DNA of 64,000 nucleotides from Clonostachys chloroleuca (GCA_037952775.1 JBANAY010000004.1:5456001-5520000); one strand, 5' to 3'; shown: positions 33,281-45,834, numbered from the stretch's first letter. Notes: generated by a model not told the origin, from the sequence alone. Numbers and translations are program-made.

Positions 33281-36200
33281 ATGAGTGAAAAGCCCACAGG
33301 AGGCTTGGGTGGCTTCCACGGGAAGTCGCTCACCAGTAGCCGCGAGACCATGATCGACAGCGCCGCGTCACAGAAAATCCAGTCTTCCCCAAATGAAAAG
33401 GGCCACAGCAAGAGCGAAATCGAGGTGGGAACAAATGGGGAAGGCTCTGACAGCGAGGAGAGTGTCGGATCTGAGATGGAACGTCGACACTCGGCCATCC
33501 AAGAACTTGCTCGCCGGTTTTCCCATCAATCTGTTGGCGATATCCACGGCAATGCACGAAACCTCTTCGCCAACAACGACCCCAACTCGCCCCTGAATCC
33601 CTCTGGGGAGCACTTTAGTGCTCGAGTATGGGCCAAGACGCTCGCTAAATACTCGTCTGATAACGGTGTCAACTTTCGCAAGACCGGCTTCTGTTTCCAG
33701 AACATGAACGTCTACGGTTTCGGAAATGCCACGGATTACCAAAAAGATGTCGGCAACATTCTCCTCGAACTCCCAGACCTTGCCCGCAACCTTTTCTCGA
33801 AGAACCACGGAAACAGACGAATCGATATCCTTCGCAACTTTGATGGAGTTGTCCGCTCTGGTGAGATGCTTGTTGTTCTAGGCCCGCCGGGTGCCGGCTG
33901 CACAACCTTCCTCAAGACTGTTGCTGGAGAACAGAACGGTATTTACACCGACAAGTCCACCTACCTCAACTACCAAGGTGTGACCGCAGACGAGATGCAT
34001 AGCCACCACAGGGGTGAAGCCATCTACACGGCAGAGGTTGATGTTCACTTTCCCATGCTCTCGGTTGGAGACACTCTGACGTTTGCCTCGCGGGCGCGAT
34101 GCCCTCGAAACCTCCCGGAGGGTATCTCGCACAACGAATACTGTGATCACCAGCGGGATGTCGTCATGAACATGTACGGCATTGCCCACACCGTCAACAC
34201 CCGCGTTGGAAACGAGTACATCCGCGGTGTGTCTGGTGGTGAGCGTAAGCGTGTGACTATTGCCGAGGCTACCTTGTCAAATGCTCCTCTTCAGTGCTGG
34301 GACAACTCAACCAGAGGCTTGGATTCTGCCAACGCCATCGAGTTTTGCAAGACCCTTCGACTTCAGTCGGAGTTGTTTGGCCAAACTTGTGCCGTCTCCA
34401 TCTACCAGGCTCCTCAGAGCGCATACGACCTCTTCGACAAGGTGGCTCTGCTCTACGAAGGTCGCCAGATCTTCTTTGGACCTTCAAACAAGGCTAAGGA
34501 GTATTTTGTCAACTTGGGCTTCGAATGCCCGTCGCGACAGACCACCCCTGACTTCCTGACCTCGATGACTGCCCCATCTGAACGTGTCGTGCGCAAGGGC
34601 TTCGAGGGCAAGGTGCCCCGTACCCCTGATGAATTTGCCGAGTGCTGGAAGAACAGTGAGGAGTATAAGGCCTTGCAGCGTGAGATTGAGGAATATAAGC
34701 AGGAGTACGCACTCAATGGCCCCCACGCCGAAGAGTTCCGTGCTGGCAAGAAGGCTGTTCAGGGCAAGGGTCAGCGTCTCAAATCCCCTTACACTCTTGT
34801 GTATGCACAGCAGATCAAACTCTGTCTTTGGCGTGGATGGAAGCGTCTTATAGGCGACCCAAGTTTGACCATATTCTCCCTGATTGCGAACACTTCTATT
34901 GCTCTTATCGCCTCTTCTCTCTTTTACAATCTCCAACCTGATACAGGTTCTTTCTATGGTCGTACTGCGGTGCTCTTTCTTGCCATCCTTGCCAATGCCT
35001 TCTCTACCGCTCTCGAAATTCTTACCCAGTACTCTCAGCGACCTATTGTTGAGAAGCACTCCCGTTATGGATTTTATCATTCATCTTCCGAAGCCTTTGC
35101 CTCGATTCTTGTCGACATGCCCTACAAGGTTCTCAACAGTATCTTTTATAATTTGACAATCTACTTCATGACTCATCTCAGGCGTGAGGCCGGAGCGTTT
35201 TTCTTCTTCTGGCTTGTCACATTCCTAATGGTACTAGCTATGTCAGGCCTGTTCCGATCCATGTAAGTCTACGAATCCCTAGAACCCCGTACTTACGAAA
35301 GTTGGGATACTAATGCTCTTCAGTGCTGCTCTCTCGCGTACGCTCTCTCAAGCAATGGTACCCGCTGCAATCTTGATCTTAGCCATGGTTATCTTCACTG
35401 GTTTCGTTATTCCTGTTCGCTACATGCTCGGCTGGTGCCGATGGATCAACTGGCTTGACCCTGTTGCTTATGCATATGAGGCTCTGATGATCAACGAGTT
35501 CACCGGTCGCGACTTTGAATGCGTGTCGTTTGTTCCAATGCTCAGTGTCCCGGGCTACGAGAACACCTCAGTCGAGAACATGGCCTGCACTGTCGTTGGC
35601 TCGGTCCCCGGTAGGACCACTGTGCTAGGAGAGGACTACTACGAGCAGAATTATTCCTATCACCCCAGCCACAAGTGGAGGAACGTCGGTATTCTGATCG
35701 GTTTCGCTGTTGGTCTGCATCTGATCTATCTGTGTGCGACCGAATGGATCTCTGCCAAGAAGTCCAAGGGTGAAGTCCTGGTTTTCAGGAAGGGATTTAT
35801 CCCCAAGAGTGCAGACAACAAGGGTGATATCGAAGCTGCCGTTTCTGGGCCTGCAGTCATCGCTGACCGAGCTGGTAGCGATTCCGAAGAAGGAAACATC
35901 CAGGGCTCTACTAGCGTTTTCCACTGGAACAATGTCTGCTACGATATCAAGATTAAGGGCGAACCTAGGCGTATTCTGGATAATGTTGATGGATGGGTCA
36001 AGCCTGGCACACTCACAGCTCTTATGGGCGTATCTGGTGCCGGTAAGACTACCTTGCTTGACTGTCTGGCCGACCGTATATCGATGGGTGTGATTACGGG
36101 TGAGATGCTTGTTGATGGAAAGCTTCGCGATGATTCATTCCAACGGAAGACCGGTTATGTTCAGCAACAGGATCTGCACTTGGAGACATCAACTGTTCGT

Positions 36201-37847
36201 GAGGCTCTTGAATTCAGCGCCCTACTCCGCCAACCTGCCGGTACCCCTAAGGCTGAAAAGCTCGCCTATGTCGATGAGGTTATCAAGCTGCTTGATATGC
36301 AGGCCTATGCTGACGCCGTTGTTGGTGTTCTTGGCGAGGGCTTGAACGTAGAGCAACGCAAGAGATTGACAATTGGCGTAGAGCTTGCTGCGAAGCCTCC
36401 TCTGCTGTTATTTGTTGATGAGCCAACGTCTGGTCTTGACTCACAGACATCTTGGGCTATCCTTGATCTGTTGGAAAAGCTCTCAAAGGCAGGCCAGTCT
36501 GTTCTCTGCACTATCCACCAACCTTCCGCTATGTTGTTTCAACGCTTTGACCGACTCCTCTTCCTCGCGAAGGGCGGTAAGACTGTGTATTTTGGCGATA
36601 TTGGCGAACATTCGAAGACCATGACTTCCTACTTTGAGAGGCACGGTGCTCCAAAGTGCCTAGATGATGAGAACCCCGCTGAGTGGATGCTTGAAGCCAT
36701 CGGCGCTGCCCCTGGATCTACCACCGAGAGAGATTGGCACCAGACTTGGCTTGAGAGTACCGAGTACCAGGACGTTCAGACTGAGCTCCAACGTCTCAAG
36801 TCCGAGCGTGCTACCCGTGCTAGTGTTGCAGACGAGCGGAAGGGTGATACTCCCGACGAGTTTGCTTCGCCCATGACGTCGCAGCTTATGACCGTTACCC
36901 ACCGTGTGTTCCAGCAGTATTGGCGTACTCCTTCATACATCTACTCAAAGTTCATTCTCTGCTCTGCCGTCTCTCTGTTCATCGGACTCGTCTTCTTGAA
37001 CGCCCCACTCAGTATCCAGGGACTACAAAACCAGATGTTAGCCATGTTCAACATTCTCACTATCTTTGGGCAGCTCGTACAGCAACAGATGCCTCATTTC
37101 GTGACGCAGCGATCCCTCTACGAGGTCCGTGAGCGCCCGTCCAAGACATACAGCTGGCAGGTCTTCATGCTTTCGCAGATTATTGTAGAAATCCCATGGA
37201 ACACTCTCATGTCTGTCTTCATGTTTATTTGTGTCTACTACCCGGTTGGTTTCGACAAGAACGCTGCAGTAACAGGAACACAAGTCGAAAGAGGAGGCTT
37301 AATGTGGCTCCTTTTCTGGCAGTTTGTTATTTTCACCTGCACATTCGCTCACGCTTGTATCGCCATCACCGACACCGCTGAGGCGGGAGGCAACCTGGCC
37401 AATATGCTCTTCATGCTCTGCCTCTTCTTCTGTGGTGTCTTGGCTTCGCCGAGTTCCATGCCTGGATTTTGGGTCTTCATGTATCGCGCCAATCCGTTCA
37501 CGTACTGGGTTTCTGCTGTGATGTCGACTGGACTGGCCAATCAAGACGTGCAATGCGCGTCAAACGAGCTTGTGAAGGTGAACGCCCCCGATGGCTTGAC
37601 TTGCGGTGACTGGCTCGGGCCATACGCGGAAGTTGCTGGGGGCAAGCTTTGGAACGAGGCTGCTACTGGTGTATGCGAGTACTGTCCTTTGGCCAGCACA
37701 AACTCTTTCCTCCAGCAGATCAGCGCAAGCTACGCCAACAGATGGAGGGACTTCGGTATTGGCAATGCCTTTATTGTATTCAACATATTCGCTTCGATCT
37801 TCCTTTACTGGCTGGTCCGTATGCCTAAGGGGAAGAAGAAGGAGTAA
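33281..37847 (+). CDS. PDR-type ABC transporter (ABCG full transporter)
   Basis: Two exons (33281-35262 and 35324-37847) with a 61-nt intron (branch ACTAAT) encode 1501 residues in the order NBD1-TMD1-NBD2-TMD2 typical of pleiotropic drug resistance pumps. NBD1 has the asymmetric Walker A GPPGAGCTT (about residue 200, Cys for Lys) with signature VSGGERKRV. NBD2 has a canonical Walker A GVSGAGKTT (about 895-903), a degenerate signature LNVEQRKR and Walker B LLLFVDEPTSGLD. This inequality of the two sites is normal for fungal PDR proteins such as Pdr5, Cdr1 and the Atr pumps. The intron falls inside TMD1. Such pumps export azoles, plant phenolics and other hydrophobic compounds from the plasma membrane. 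Lying beside an aromatic-degradation cluster, it may protect against toxic aromatics, but that is inference. Confidence 0.95.
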
Positions 37848-38154
37848 GGGGCGATTGAGTGTGGCAGAGGAGATTGATATTGAGGGGAGGAGATGGTAGA
37901 GAGTGGAGAGGAAAAAATGATTTAGAACATTGAACTGTTGAATCTGGACTCATCAGTTCAACTCACGCTTCACTTCAGCAATTAGAATATACACAGTATA
38001 GAGTTTCTTTGTAATTCGTATCAATAGACCGAGCTCACCTGAGCATTTCTTTCGTCAGCAAAAACAGACACCAAGCACATCATAAATTAGGCGATTCCGA
38101 AAAGCGTTTGGCCTCGATATACTTAGGGCTGTACTGAAGGTTTTCAACTTTAGT
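37848..38154. other. Short intergenic between convergent genes
   Basis: Shared 3' region of the ABC transporter and SCP2-type thiolase. Nothing else seen. Confidence 0.4.
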
Positions 38155-39605
38155 TTACAAACGTGAATCAACCTTCTTCTGGCTATCAGCAAGTGCCCAG
38201 TCACTTCTTCCTGTTTTGCTTCGGACCCTGTCAGCCTCTGCCTCTTTGACACCTCTTGCTTCAACAGCAGGGTTATAACCGAGCCAGCTTGACTTGGCAA
38301 TCTCCTCATCACTGACCGGGCCATTCTTGTTCCCATCAACACGCTTGTACACGGTGACAACCGTTGCACCACCAAGACCCAAGTTATGTTGGAGCGCGAC
38401 GTCAATGTCATTGACAAGCCGGTTGTTGGCCCATCCGCGTAGCTGCCACACCAACTCTGCGCACTGGGCAAGGCCTGTGGCGCCCAAAGGATGTCCTTTC
38501 GAGATGAGACCTCCAGATGGGTTTATAACCATCTTCCCACCGTATGTAATGTCGCCGCTGCGGACCATCTCATGGGCTTTGCCCACCTCTGAGAATCCGA
38601 GGCTCTCTAGAAGAATAAGCTCATTGGCCGAGAAACAGTCATGTAGCTCGCAAAGCTTGATGTCTCCCGGTGTGATTCCGGCCTCTTCCATCGCACCCTT
38701 TGCAGCAGCCTGGGACATCCCATACCCTATTAGATCCATAGAGCCCCCTGAGTAGAGGCTGGGAGTATCTGTTCTTAGCTGCTGGCCAGCGATCAAAATG
38801 GCCTGTTTCCACAGGTGTGGCGAAGCATTTAGGAAGTCTTCAGACACCAGCACAGCTGCTCCTGCCCCGTCACTTGTGGGACTGCACTGCAGTTTTGTCA
38901 AGGGAGGATAGATCATCGGGGCATCGAGGACCTCCTGAAGAGTGTATGAATTTCGGAACTGGGCATAGGGGTTGCGCTGAGAGTGTTCGTGGCTGATCCG
39001 GCCGATCTCAGCAAAATCTTCCGCAGTGGCTCCGTATCTATCGAGTCACAAATAGGTTAGCCTTATATGTTGTTGTGCCTTGGAACAGAATGAACTGACT
39101 TTTCCATATACTCCCTGCCGGCGTTCCCAAAATACTGGGCATTGAGAATGCCCGGCTCCAGCCCTCGGGTCTTCTTCATCATCCTGGAACTCAGCTGGGT
39201 TGGTGATGCCCGGTCATCCCACTTGCTCTTGATGCTCCCTGGCTGCATTTTCTCAAAGCCAATAACCAAGGCGCAGTCTATGGCACGATTTTGGATCAAG
39301 GTGCGGGCAAGATACAGGCCGCTGGAACCGGTGGCGCAAGCGTTGTTCGTGTTGAAGATGGGGATCGATGTCATGCCAAATTGATAAAATACGCGTTGGC
39401 CAGCACCAGAGTCGCCGTAGCAGTAGCATCCCACACCAGCCTGGACTTGGTCATAGTTAATCTGAGCATCAAGCATTGCCTTGATGCCGGCTTCATATCC
39501 CATTTCAGGATAGTCGCGAAGGCCACGAGGCTTGATGAACTCTGTCAAGCCCAACCCCACAACATACACAGGCCGTTTGGAAGAGGTCGTAGCTGGCTCA
39601 GCCAT
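38155..39605 (-). CDS. Peroxisomal SCP2/SCPx-type thiolase
   Basis: Exons 39605-39100 and 39037-38155 join in phase 2 across a 62-nt intron and give 462 residues. The fold is that of the SCP-x/SCP2 thiolase group. The nucleophilic cysteine lies in NNACATGSSG (Cys90), a catalytic histidine in ELHDCFSANE, and the second catalytic motif is NPSGGLISKGHPLGATG. The C-terminus ends SRL, a PTS1-type peroxisomal targeting signal. These enzymes cleave 3-oxoacyl-CoA, including branched substrates. It lies at the edge of the quinate cluster, where a thiolase would be needed to split 3-oxoadipyl-CoA, although the classical enzyme for that belongs to another thiolase group. The start at 39605 has a good context (AACATGG); the frame is open further upstream from a non-ATG codon. 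Confidence 0.9.
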
Positions 39606-40459
39606 GTTTGAATCTATATGGTTCAAGTCTGGTTTTGGAGTTGTATTTTGGACTGGTAGATACTCTGGGCTTTGGAACTAACTAGATCGATAAGAAGATA
39701 AACCGAGTAGAGCCAGGATTTGCAACTGTTAACTAGAGATCTAAATATTTACAGATAATGTGAGGGTGTACTTTTGAACCGAGGGTTTGCAGCTGCCAAA
39801 TAAGGAACACACCCTGGCCGTTCATCAATCTCATTACCATGTTGCCTCACAACCCGGCATCCCCCGCGCTCTACCGAGGCCTTATATCGGCACTGACGTA
39901 ACCTAGGATCTCGTCTATCAAGTTCATGAGCGTGTAATTCGATGAAATTTGTTGGTCTAGTGTGTGGTATAGAATTTTCTTTCGGCGTACGGCTGGCAAG
40001 ACATAGAAACCGAGACAGGTTTCAATTGATTGCATCCGCTCTCATACAGTACTAAACGAGATGACTTCGCAGGGTTCGGTTATTCATAGCCATAGTTGAA
40101 TGCAGAGTGGAAATTTGATAACACTCAATTGTATTTAATAACATTTCACCATTGCGCGTAGGCCTGTGAACTAGATACATATTGGTCGTATACGTCTATG
40201 GCAGAGTTCAGACCATGACCAGGAGAAGAGGCTACCAGGTTAAGCTTGGAGCCATGGTTTGTAATTTCTTTCTCAAAAATCCTTTCTCTCTCTTTATTGC
40301 ATGGGTAATCGCACTCAGTACCTTTTACATCTTTCGCTGCCCTTAGTAAACGATGATCAGCAGTCTGTCCAAATCGCGTTTTGGACACCAGAATCGTTCA
40401 AAGAAGCCGTTTCATTCAAACACCTACTCTCCTAAAGGGGTTATTCATTTTATTTATAT
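39606..40459. promoter_or_regulatory. Upstream region of the SCP2-type thiolase
   Basis: 850 bp between the thiolase start and the 3' end of qutE. AT-rich; no gene supported. Confidence 0.35.
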
Positions 40460-40939
40460 CTAATTTTCACCATTTAACTTCAAATCCCTCTTCCTATCCT
40501 TTATTTTCAAGTGATTCGCAGCAAATTCCACCGCCGCAGTGTATCCATGGGCGCCCATGCCGCAGATTACGGATGCAGCCTTATCAGAAAGGTAGCTCAC
40601 ATGGCGGAAAGGCTCTCTTGTGTGGGGGTTCGATAGATGAAGTTCGATGAAGGGAATGTCAACACCCAATAGGGCATCACGAATAGCGACACTGGTGTGT
40701 GTATAGGCGCCAGGGTTGATCACGATAGCATCAATATTCCCACGAGCCTCGTGAATGCGATCGACTATGGCCCCTTCATGATTTGATTGAAAAGCGACTA
40801 AGGTTGCTCCGAGCGACTTGGCCTGGGCGGTTGCAGCGGTAGCAATGTCGTTAAGTGTAGCGTGGCCGTAGATGTGTGGCTCACGTGTTCCGAGCAGGTT
40901 CAGATTTGGCCCGTTGATAAGTAGGATAAAGCGACCCAT
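40460..40939 (-). CDS. qutE: Catabolic 3-dehydroquinate dehydratase, type II
   Basis: A single-exon gene of 159 residues, the usual size of type II dehydroquinases (QutE in Aspergillus, QA-2 in Neurospora). It dehydrates 3-dehydroquinate to 3-dehydroshikimate in quinate breakdown, acting as a cytosolic dodecamer. Visible active-site elements are [17 protein letters not shown] with the catalytic Tyr24, [13 protein letters not shown] (about residues 75-83) with His81, ELHLSN with His101, and Arg108. The gene is transcribed away from qutC with a 453-bp shared upstream region, so the two are probably co-induced by the QutA homologue. The protein is full length. Confidence 0.96.
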   Translation of the reverse strand: MGRFILLINGPNLNLLGTREPHIYGHATLNDIATAATAQAKSLGATLVAFQSNHEGAIVDRIHEARGNIDAIVINPGAYTHTSVAIRDALLGVDIPFIELHLSNPHTREPFRHVSYLSDKAASVICGMGAHGYTAAVEFAANHLKIKDRKRDLKLNGEN

Positions 40940-41392
40940 GGTGACAGATGATGGTTTGAACGGAATTACAGATGTGAAAGGTCATATGAGGACTTGAACG
41001 AGGCTGGTTTGTGATAGGAAGGCTTAACAGTTCATCACATCGAGTGTAGGCCATTGTAGACAGATATGGGCAATAACCCGGAAAGACAATCCAATGAGGT
41101 CTCGGCCGATACCACATGTATTCCGAATAAGCAGCTAGCATAAAGCCGGATATTATTGCAGCCGCCATCGTATTTTGGGGTTTCAATTGGTGCTAATCAC
41201 TGACGACAACGCGGATCCGCTTTAGGATAAAATCGTAGCCGTCTGTGTAAGTGACCAAGCAGCATGGTTATCCCGAAGGACATGTGCCAATGGCATCCAA
41301 GGCTCTCAAACAAATCACTTTGATAATTACTACCATTCTACAGTCAAGATATCGCATTCTGCCCTTACGGTCACCCGTCAGCTCAACCAATC
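40940..41392. promoter_or_regulatory. Divergent qutE-qutC promoter
   Basis: 453 bp between the two starts. A weak match to the quinate-activator site as I recall it (GGRTAARYRYTTATCC) is at 41225-41240 (GGATAAAATCGTAGCC, 12 of 16). The match is partial, so the site is only a candidate. Confidence 0.4.
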
Positions 41393-42439
41393 ATGGCGTT
41401 CAAGCCCGCAATAATGAGTGTCTCCCTTGGCCGGGGATGGCTACACGATTTCGATGAGAAGATGGAGCAAGCTGCCAAAGCCGGTTTCCAAGGCATTGAG
41501 ATGTTTGTAGAGGATATTGAATACCTTGCACGAAAAATTGCCAACAAAACTGCCTCGGAAGAACCCACGGATAGCGAGCTTCTGACTGCTGCGAAGCATG
41601 CTCGGGCAACCTGCGACAAGAATAATCTTCTTGTAATCACACTGCAACCATTTTCGTTTTACGAAGGACTTCTTGATCGTAAACAGCATAGATACCTACT
41701 GGACACCAAACTCAAGCTGTGGTTTCAAATGGCCAAGATCTTCGGCACGACTATGATCCAGGTCCCTGCCAACTTCTTGCCAGCCTCGCAAATCACCAGC
41801 GACCGAGATTTGATCGTCGCCGACCTACAGGAGCTCGCAAATTTAGGAGCAGCAGAGAACCCTCCTGTGGAATTTGCCTATGAGAACCTCTGCTGGAGCA
41901 CTTACAACAGCACCTGGCAAGATGTCTGGGAAATAGTACGCCGCGTGGACCGGCCAAACTTTGGCCTGTGCTTGGACACGTTCAACATAGCTGGACGCGC
42001 ATGGGCGGACCCGACTTCTCCTACTGGCAAAAATCCAAATGCAGATCAGGAGTTCCGACGCAGCATGGCAGAGCTGGTGAGCAAGGTAGACCTGAAGAAG
42101 GTGTTCTATATTCAGGTCGTGGATGCTGAGCGAATGGATGCGCCTCTGATCAAGGGTCATCCATTTCATGTTGATGAGCAGCCACCTCGGATGAGTTGGT
42201 CTCGAAATGCTCGATGCTTCATGTACGAGTATGACAGGGGAGCTTATTTACCAAGTGAGGAGGTGGCAAGGGCTATTATTGATGGTCTTGGATACAAAGG
42301 ATGGGTTTCTATGGAATTGTTCTCAAGGACTATGGCATATGAAGGAGCCCATATTCCGGCAGAACATGCACGGCGAGGCATCAAGTGCTGGAAGACATTT
42401 GTGAAGCGGTTCGGTATACAGTTGGAAGCCCGTATCTAG
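41393..42439 (+). CDS. qutC: 3-dehydroshikimate dehydratase
   Basis: A single-exon gene of 348 residues, matching QutC/QA-4 in length and motifs. It converts 3-dehydroshikimate to protocatechuate, the last step of the quinate branch, in the cytosol. It is a TIM-barrel enzyme of the xylose-isomerase-like superfamily. Probable divalent-metal ligands are Glu164 in FAYENLCW, Asp195 in CLDTFNIAG, Gln in YIQVVDAER and Glu in VSMELFSRT. The N-terminal IMSVSLGRGW is the usual first strand. It is divergent from qutE and upstream of qutB, which is on the same strand 275 bp away. No targeting signal. Confidence 0.95.
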   Translation: MAFKPAIMSVSLGRGWLHDFDEKMEQAAKAGFQGIEMFVEDIEYLARKIANKTASEEPTDSELLTAAKHARATCDKNNLLVITLQPFSFYEGLLDRKQHRYLLDTKLKLWFQMAKIFGTTMIQVPANFLPASQITSDRDLIVADLQELANLGAAENPPVEFAYENLCWSTYNSTWQDVWEIVRRVDRPNFGLCLDTFNIAGRAWADPTSPTGKNPNADQEFRRSMAELVSKVDLKKVFYIQVVDAERMDAPLIKGHPFHVDEQPPRMSWSRNARCFMYEYDRGAYLPSEEVARAIIDGLGYKGWVSMELFSRTMAYEGAHIPAEHARRGIKCWKTFVKRFGIQLEARI

Positions 42440-42468
42440 CCTAAGCCGAATAGTGTTTAGTGTTCGGC

Positions 42469-42484
42469 GGATAAGTCTTTTCCC
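42469..42484 (+). promoter_or_regulatory. Candidate quinate-activator binding site
   Basis: GGATAAGTCTTTTCCC agrees at 13 of 16 positions with the palindromic QA-1F/QutA site as I recall it (GGRTAARYRYTTATCC). The left half is exact and the right half degenerate. It sits about 230 bp before qutB. Confidence 0.35.
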
Positions 42485-42713
42485 CCGGATTTGTACCCCT
42501 TGCCACATGATGAATTCCGGAACGTTTAGCTTTGCTTAATGGGGTGTACTTTATGCGTGTTATCTTACCGGACTAGTCAATAGCCGTTTTGAGCCTACCT
42601 GTTAGCCCTTATTACCTCCAAAGATTCCATATACTGACTGATACACAACCTCGCCATCACCCATCAGCACAACCAAGGATCTATCATTCACCGTTTGGCT
42701 CATCATTTACACT

Positions 42714-43729
42714 ATGCCTTCAAAAGTAGAAACATCTTGGCCTTCAGGCGATGTCCTTGCTCCACATGAAGTCTCTAAACTTGACAAGCATGGATACGTC
42801 TTTGGGAACAAGCTGGAAAAGTCGCTAGCTCCTTTTACCCATGACTTAGTCTTCAGAAGTCTGGATCTCCGATGGGGCCAGGTCCGACTAGAGAAGCCTA
42901 CAATTTCAGAATTCTTGCAACTTATTAGACACCCAGATTGCTATGGTAAGTTGGTGAAAAAAATCATCCATGAAATCTTCATCACCTGATTCAAGAAAAT
43001 CTAGGCTCGGCAGTTACGATGCCACACAAGGTGGCGATTCTAGAACATCTCGATGAAATGACGGAACAGTGTCGAGATGTGGGTGCTTGCAACACGGTTT
43101 GGTTCAAAGAAGTTGATGGTCGCCGAATTCTCTGTGGCACCAATACGGATGTCATTGGCATCCGCGACTCCTTTACTCGAAACGTCGCGGACCCGGATCA
43201 AGTTTATCATGGCCGCCCTGCCCTTGTTATTGGCGGTGGCGGCGCAGCCCGGAGCGCCATATATGCACTCCAGAAGTGGCTAAAGGTTACCAACATCTAC
43301 CTTGTAAATCGCGATGACGAGGAGGTGAACGTAATGCTTAAAGACTTCTCAGACAAGCCCTATAGAGAGAGGCTTATTCACGTTGACTCCGTTGAAAAGG
43401 CACTGGAGCTTGAAACTCCCGGTGCTATTGTGGCCTGTATTCCTGACAACGAGCCCAAGTTGGAAGGAGAGATTATTGCAAGGAGCATCACAGAAGAATT
43501 CCTTCAGCGTGAGAGGAAGGGCGCTATTCTGGAGATGTGCTACAACCCTACACCCTTTACAAGATTACAGGGCTTGTCAAAGAAGAATGGTTGGAAAGTT
43601 CTCCTGGGTACAGAAGCATTAATCTGGCAAGGAATTGCACAGGATGAAATCTGGGCGGACCAGTCTATAGATAATGCTGTTATTCAGAAGGTTCAAGCAG
43701 CAATTGCTGCAAAGGTTCAGGATATATAG
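42714..43729 (+). CDS. qutB: Quinate/shikimate dehydrogenase
   Basis: Two exons (42714-42945 and 43005-43729) join in phase 1 across a 59-nt intron, giving 318 residues. This is a shikimate-dehydrogenase-family enzyme like QutB/QA-3, which oxidises quinate to 3-dehydroquinate with NAD. Motifs seen are the substrate loop [14 protein letters not shown], the splice-spanning [10 protein letters not shown] with the catalytic lysine, CGTNTDVIG with the catalytic aspartate, and the nucleotide fold [13 protein letters not shown]. It follows qutC on the same strand. The substrate loop has LEKSLAP where biosynthetic shikimate dehydrogenases have SxS-P, consistent with a quinate-type specialisation. It is cytosolic by inference. 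A secondary shikimate activity is common in the family. Confidence 0.92.
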
Positions 43730-44146
43730 AATTCATATTGGCACAATATAAAGTCCACCTATCAAACTACGCCCGCTGTCATTGATTCTATGGTGAATTT
43801 TCTTCCTTTCTCCTTTGACAATCTGGACATGTTTGCGTCAACAAACTAGGTGGCCAAGAATTACGATCTTCGTTTACAGAAGTTTTTTTCTATGTATCGT
43901 TTCCGTTTCCCTAACTATCTTTATGAGATGACGAATGAATCATGTGGGAAAGCCTCTAGGATCGTACTAGACGCGCAATTTTGAATTCGCTATGGATTTG
44001 ATTGAGGGGATCTTAGTTTCATCCAAATATATTGTACAAAGAAAAGGGGAATAACTAGATGAATATGAAACGAAGCTAGCTTAGGCTAGATCAATTGTCC
44101 ATGCAGCGTTCGGCGCCTAGATTCCAATACTTCCTCTATCACTTCC
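43730..44146. other. Intergenic between convergent qutB and qutD
   Basis: AT-rich shared 3' region; nothing else seen. Confidence 0.4.
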
Positions 44147-45834
44147 TCAGGCCGCAGACTTGTACTCTGAATGGGCCTCAGAAACCTTCTCGTCATCACC
44201 CTTCATCCCCTCAATCACATCATTCGATTCTCTCTGAGTAGAGGCTAGTTCAGCTAAAAGACGCTTGTTTGCTTTCCAGACTGGCTTCATCTCGAACAGC
44301 CTGTCCACAGACTCCAAGGGGATGGCCTTGGTCTCTGGAATGCAAAAGAAGACAAAGAAGACAGAGAGGACCATGAGGGAAGCGAAGAAGAAGTAGACTC
44401 CATAGCCCCAGGCGTTGAACATCTGCTCGGTGAATCGGGCAATGATGAAATTCCAAAACCAGTTGTTGGCGGCGGCGTTCGCCTGGCCGAGAGACCGAGT
44501 GTTCTGGTCGAACATTTCCGAATTGAGAACCCATGGGGTTCCGTTCCAGGATGGCGTGTAGAAGGCGGTGTATAGGTAGAAGAAGAATACCGCGGCGATG
44601 CCTCCAGAAGAAAGACTGGCATTGGCCGATCCTGCGGTTGTCTCTGGCTTCGCAATCTTGATGTAGGCTCCGATGAAATACATGCAGAAAGCGCCGCCAC
44701 CAGCACCAATCATGAGAAGGTTGCGACGTCCCACATGATCGATCAGAATCATGAGCCAAACAAATGTAAGGGCGGTCTTGACTACTCCGAAGATACCGGT
44801 CGTGAGGAAGCTTGTGTTGGAGCCTGTGATACCAATGCTCTTAAACACGGTAGGACTGTAGTAATTAATCGCGTTGATTCCGGAACCTGCACGTCTAGTT
44901 AGTATTTTGCCGCTGCTTTAAATGGAATTGGAAGCGACGACTTACCATTCTGGCAGACGAAAAGCATGCCGCCCAAGAAGAAACGCCACTGGGTCTTGCG
45001 ATCCTTGAGGGCCTGGAACGGTCTCCAGAATCCCTGACCAATTGCCGTATTGAAGTGCTCGATTTCGGTTTCGATGTTGCGTATTTCCTCGGCAAGATAC
45101 ACGTGGTCGGAATCGAGCTGCCGCATCCAAGTGAGGGTCTTGACAGCCTCCTCCCGTCTACCCTTGGAGAACAGCCACCGGGGAGACTCTGGGATAAACA
45201 AGGCACCCACAAGGAGGACGCCAGCAGGGATGAGCTGCACAGCAAACGGGATGATCCACTGCTTGTGGGAGGGTGCCATTGTTTCGGAGAGGCCATAGTT
45301 GATCCAAAAGCCAACAAGACCTCCTGTTTGCCAGCCCAGTTCGTATAAACCGACTAGTCGACCTCGAATAGCAGGGGGAGACAGTTCTGAAATGTAGATC
45401 GGTGTCATGTTGGAGCAGCCTCCTACGCCGATACCTGCAAGGACTCGTCCGCCAATGATGAGTCCGAGACCTCGATCGCCATTGGCCCCCAGCATTATTC
45501 CAGCACCCACCATGAAGATGGCTGAGAATAGGATGAGGGAGTAACGGCGACCGAGGTAGTAGCTGCTTCCATAGGCGAAAAGACTGCCAAAGAAAGCACC
45601 TGCTTGGTAAACGGACACTATGTTCTGCTTGAGGAGGGCGAGGTTGTCTTTGCTGTATTCGGCGAATTTGAATTCGGAAGCGAAGGAGGGAAGGGCTAGT
45701 GTAGTGCCGATGAAGGCAGAGTCGTATCCGATCGTACACGCTGCGAAGGAGGCGATGGAGGCGCAGACGTAGATACGCCAGTTGTAGACCTCCTTTGGCG
45801 TCGGCCGGTCTTCTTTCAAGGTGAGGATGCCCAT
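44147..45834 (-). CDS. qutD: Quinate permease (MFS sugar-porter family)
   Basis: Two exons (45834-44946 and 44886-44147) join in phase 1 over a 59-nt intron, giving 542 residues, the length of QutD/QA-y. It is a twelve-helix sugar-porter-family protein of the plasma membrane. Family signatures are GRRYSLILFSA after helix 2, GVGGCSNMTPIYISELSPP, PESPRWLFSKGR before the central loop, and PETKAIPLESVDRLFE at the end of helix 12. The splice restores QNGSGINAINYYSPT, the helix-7 signature. It would take up quinate by proton symport. The assignment rests on position inside the qut cluster as well as on the family, since the fold alone does not separate quinate from sugars. Confidence 0.92.
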
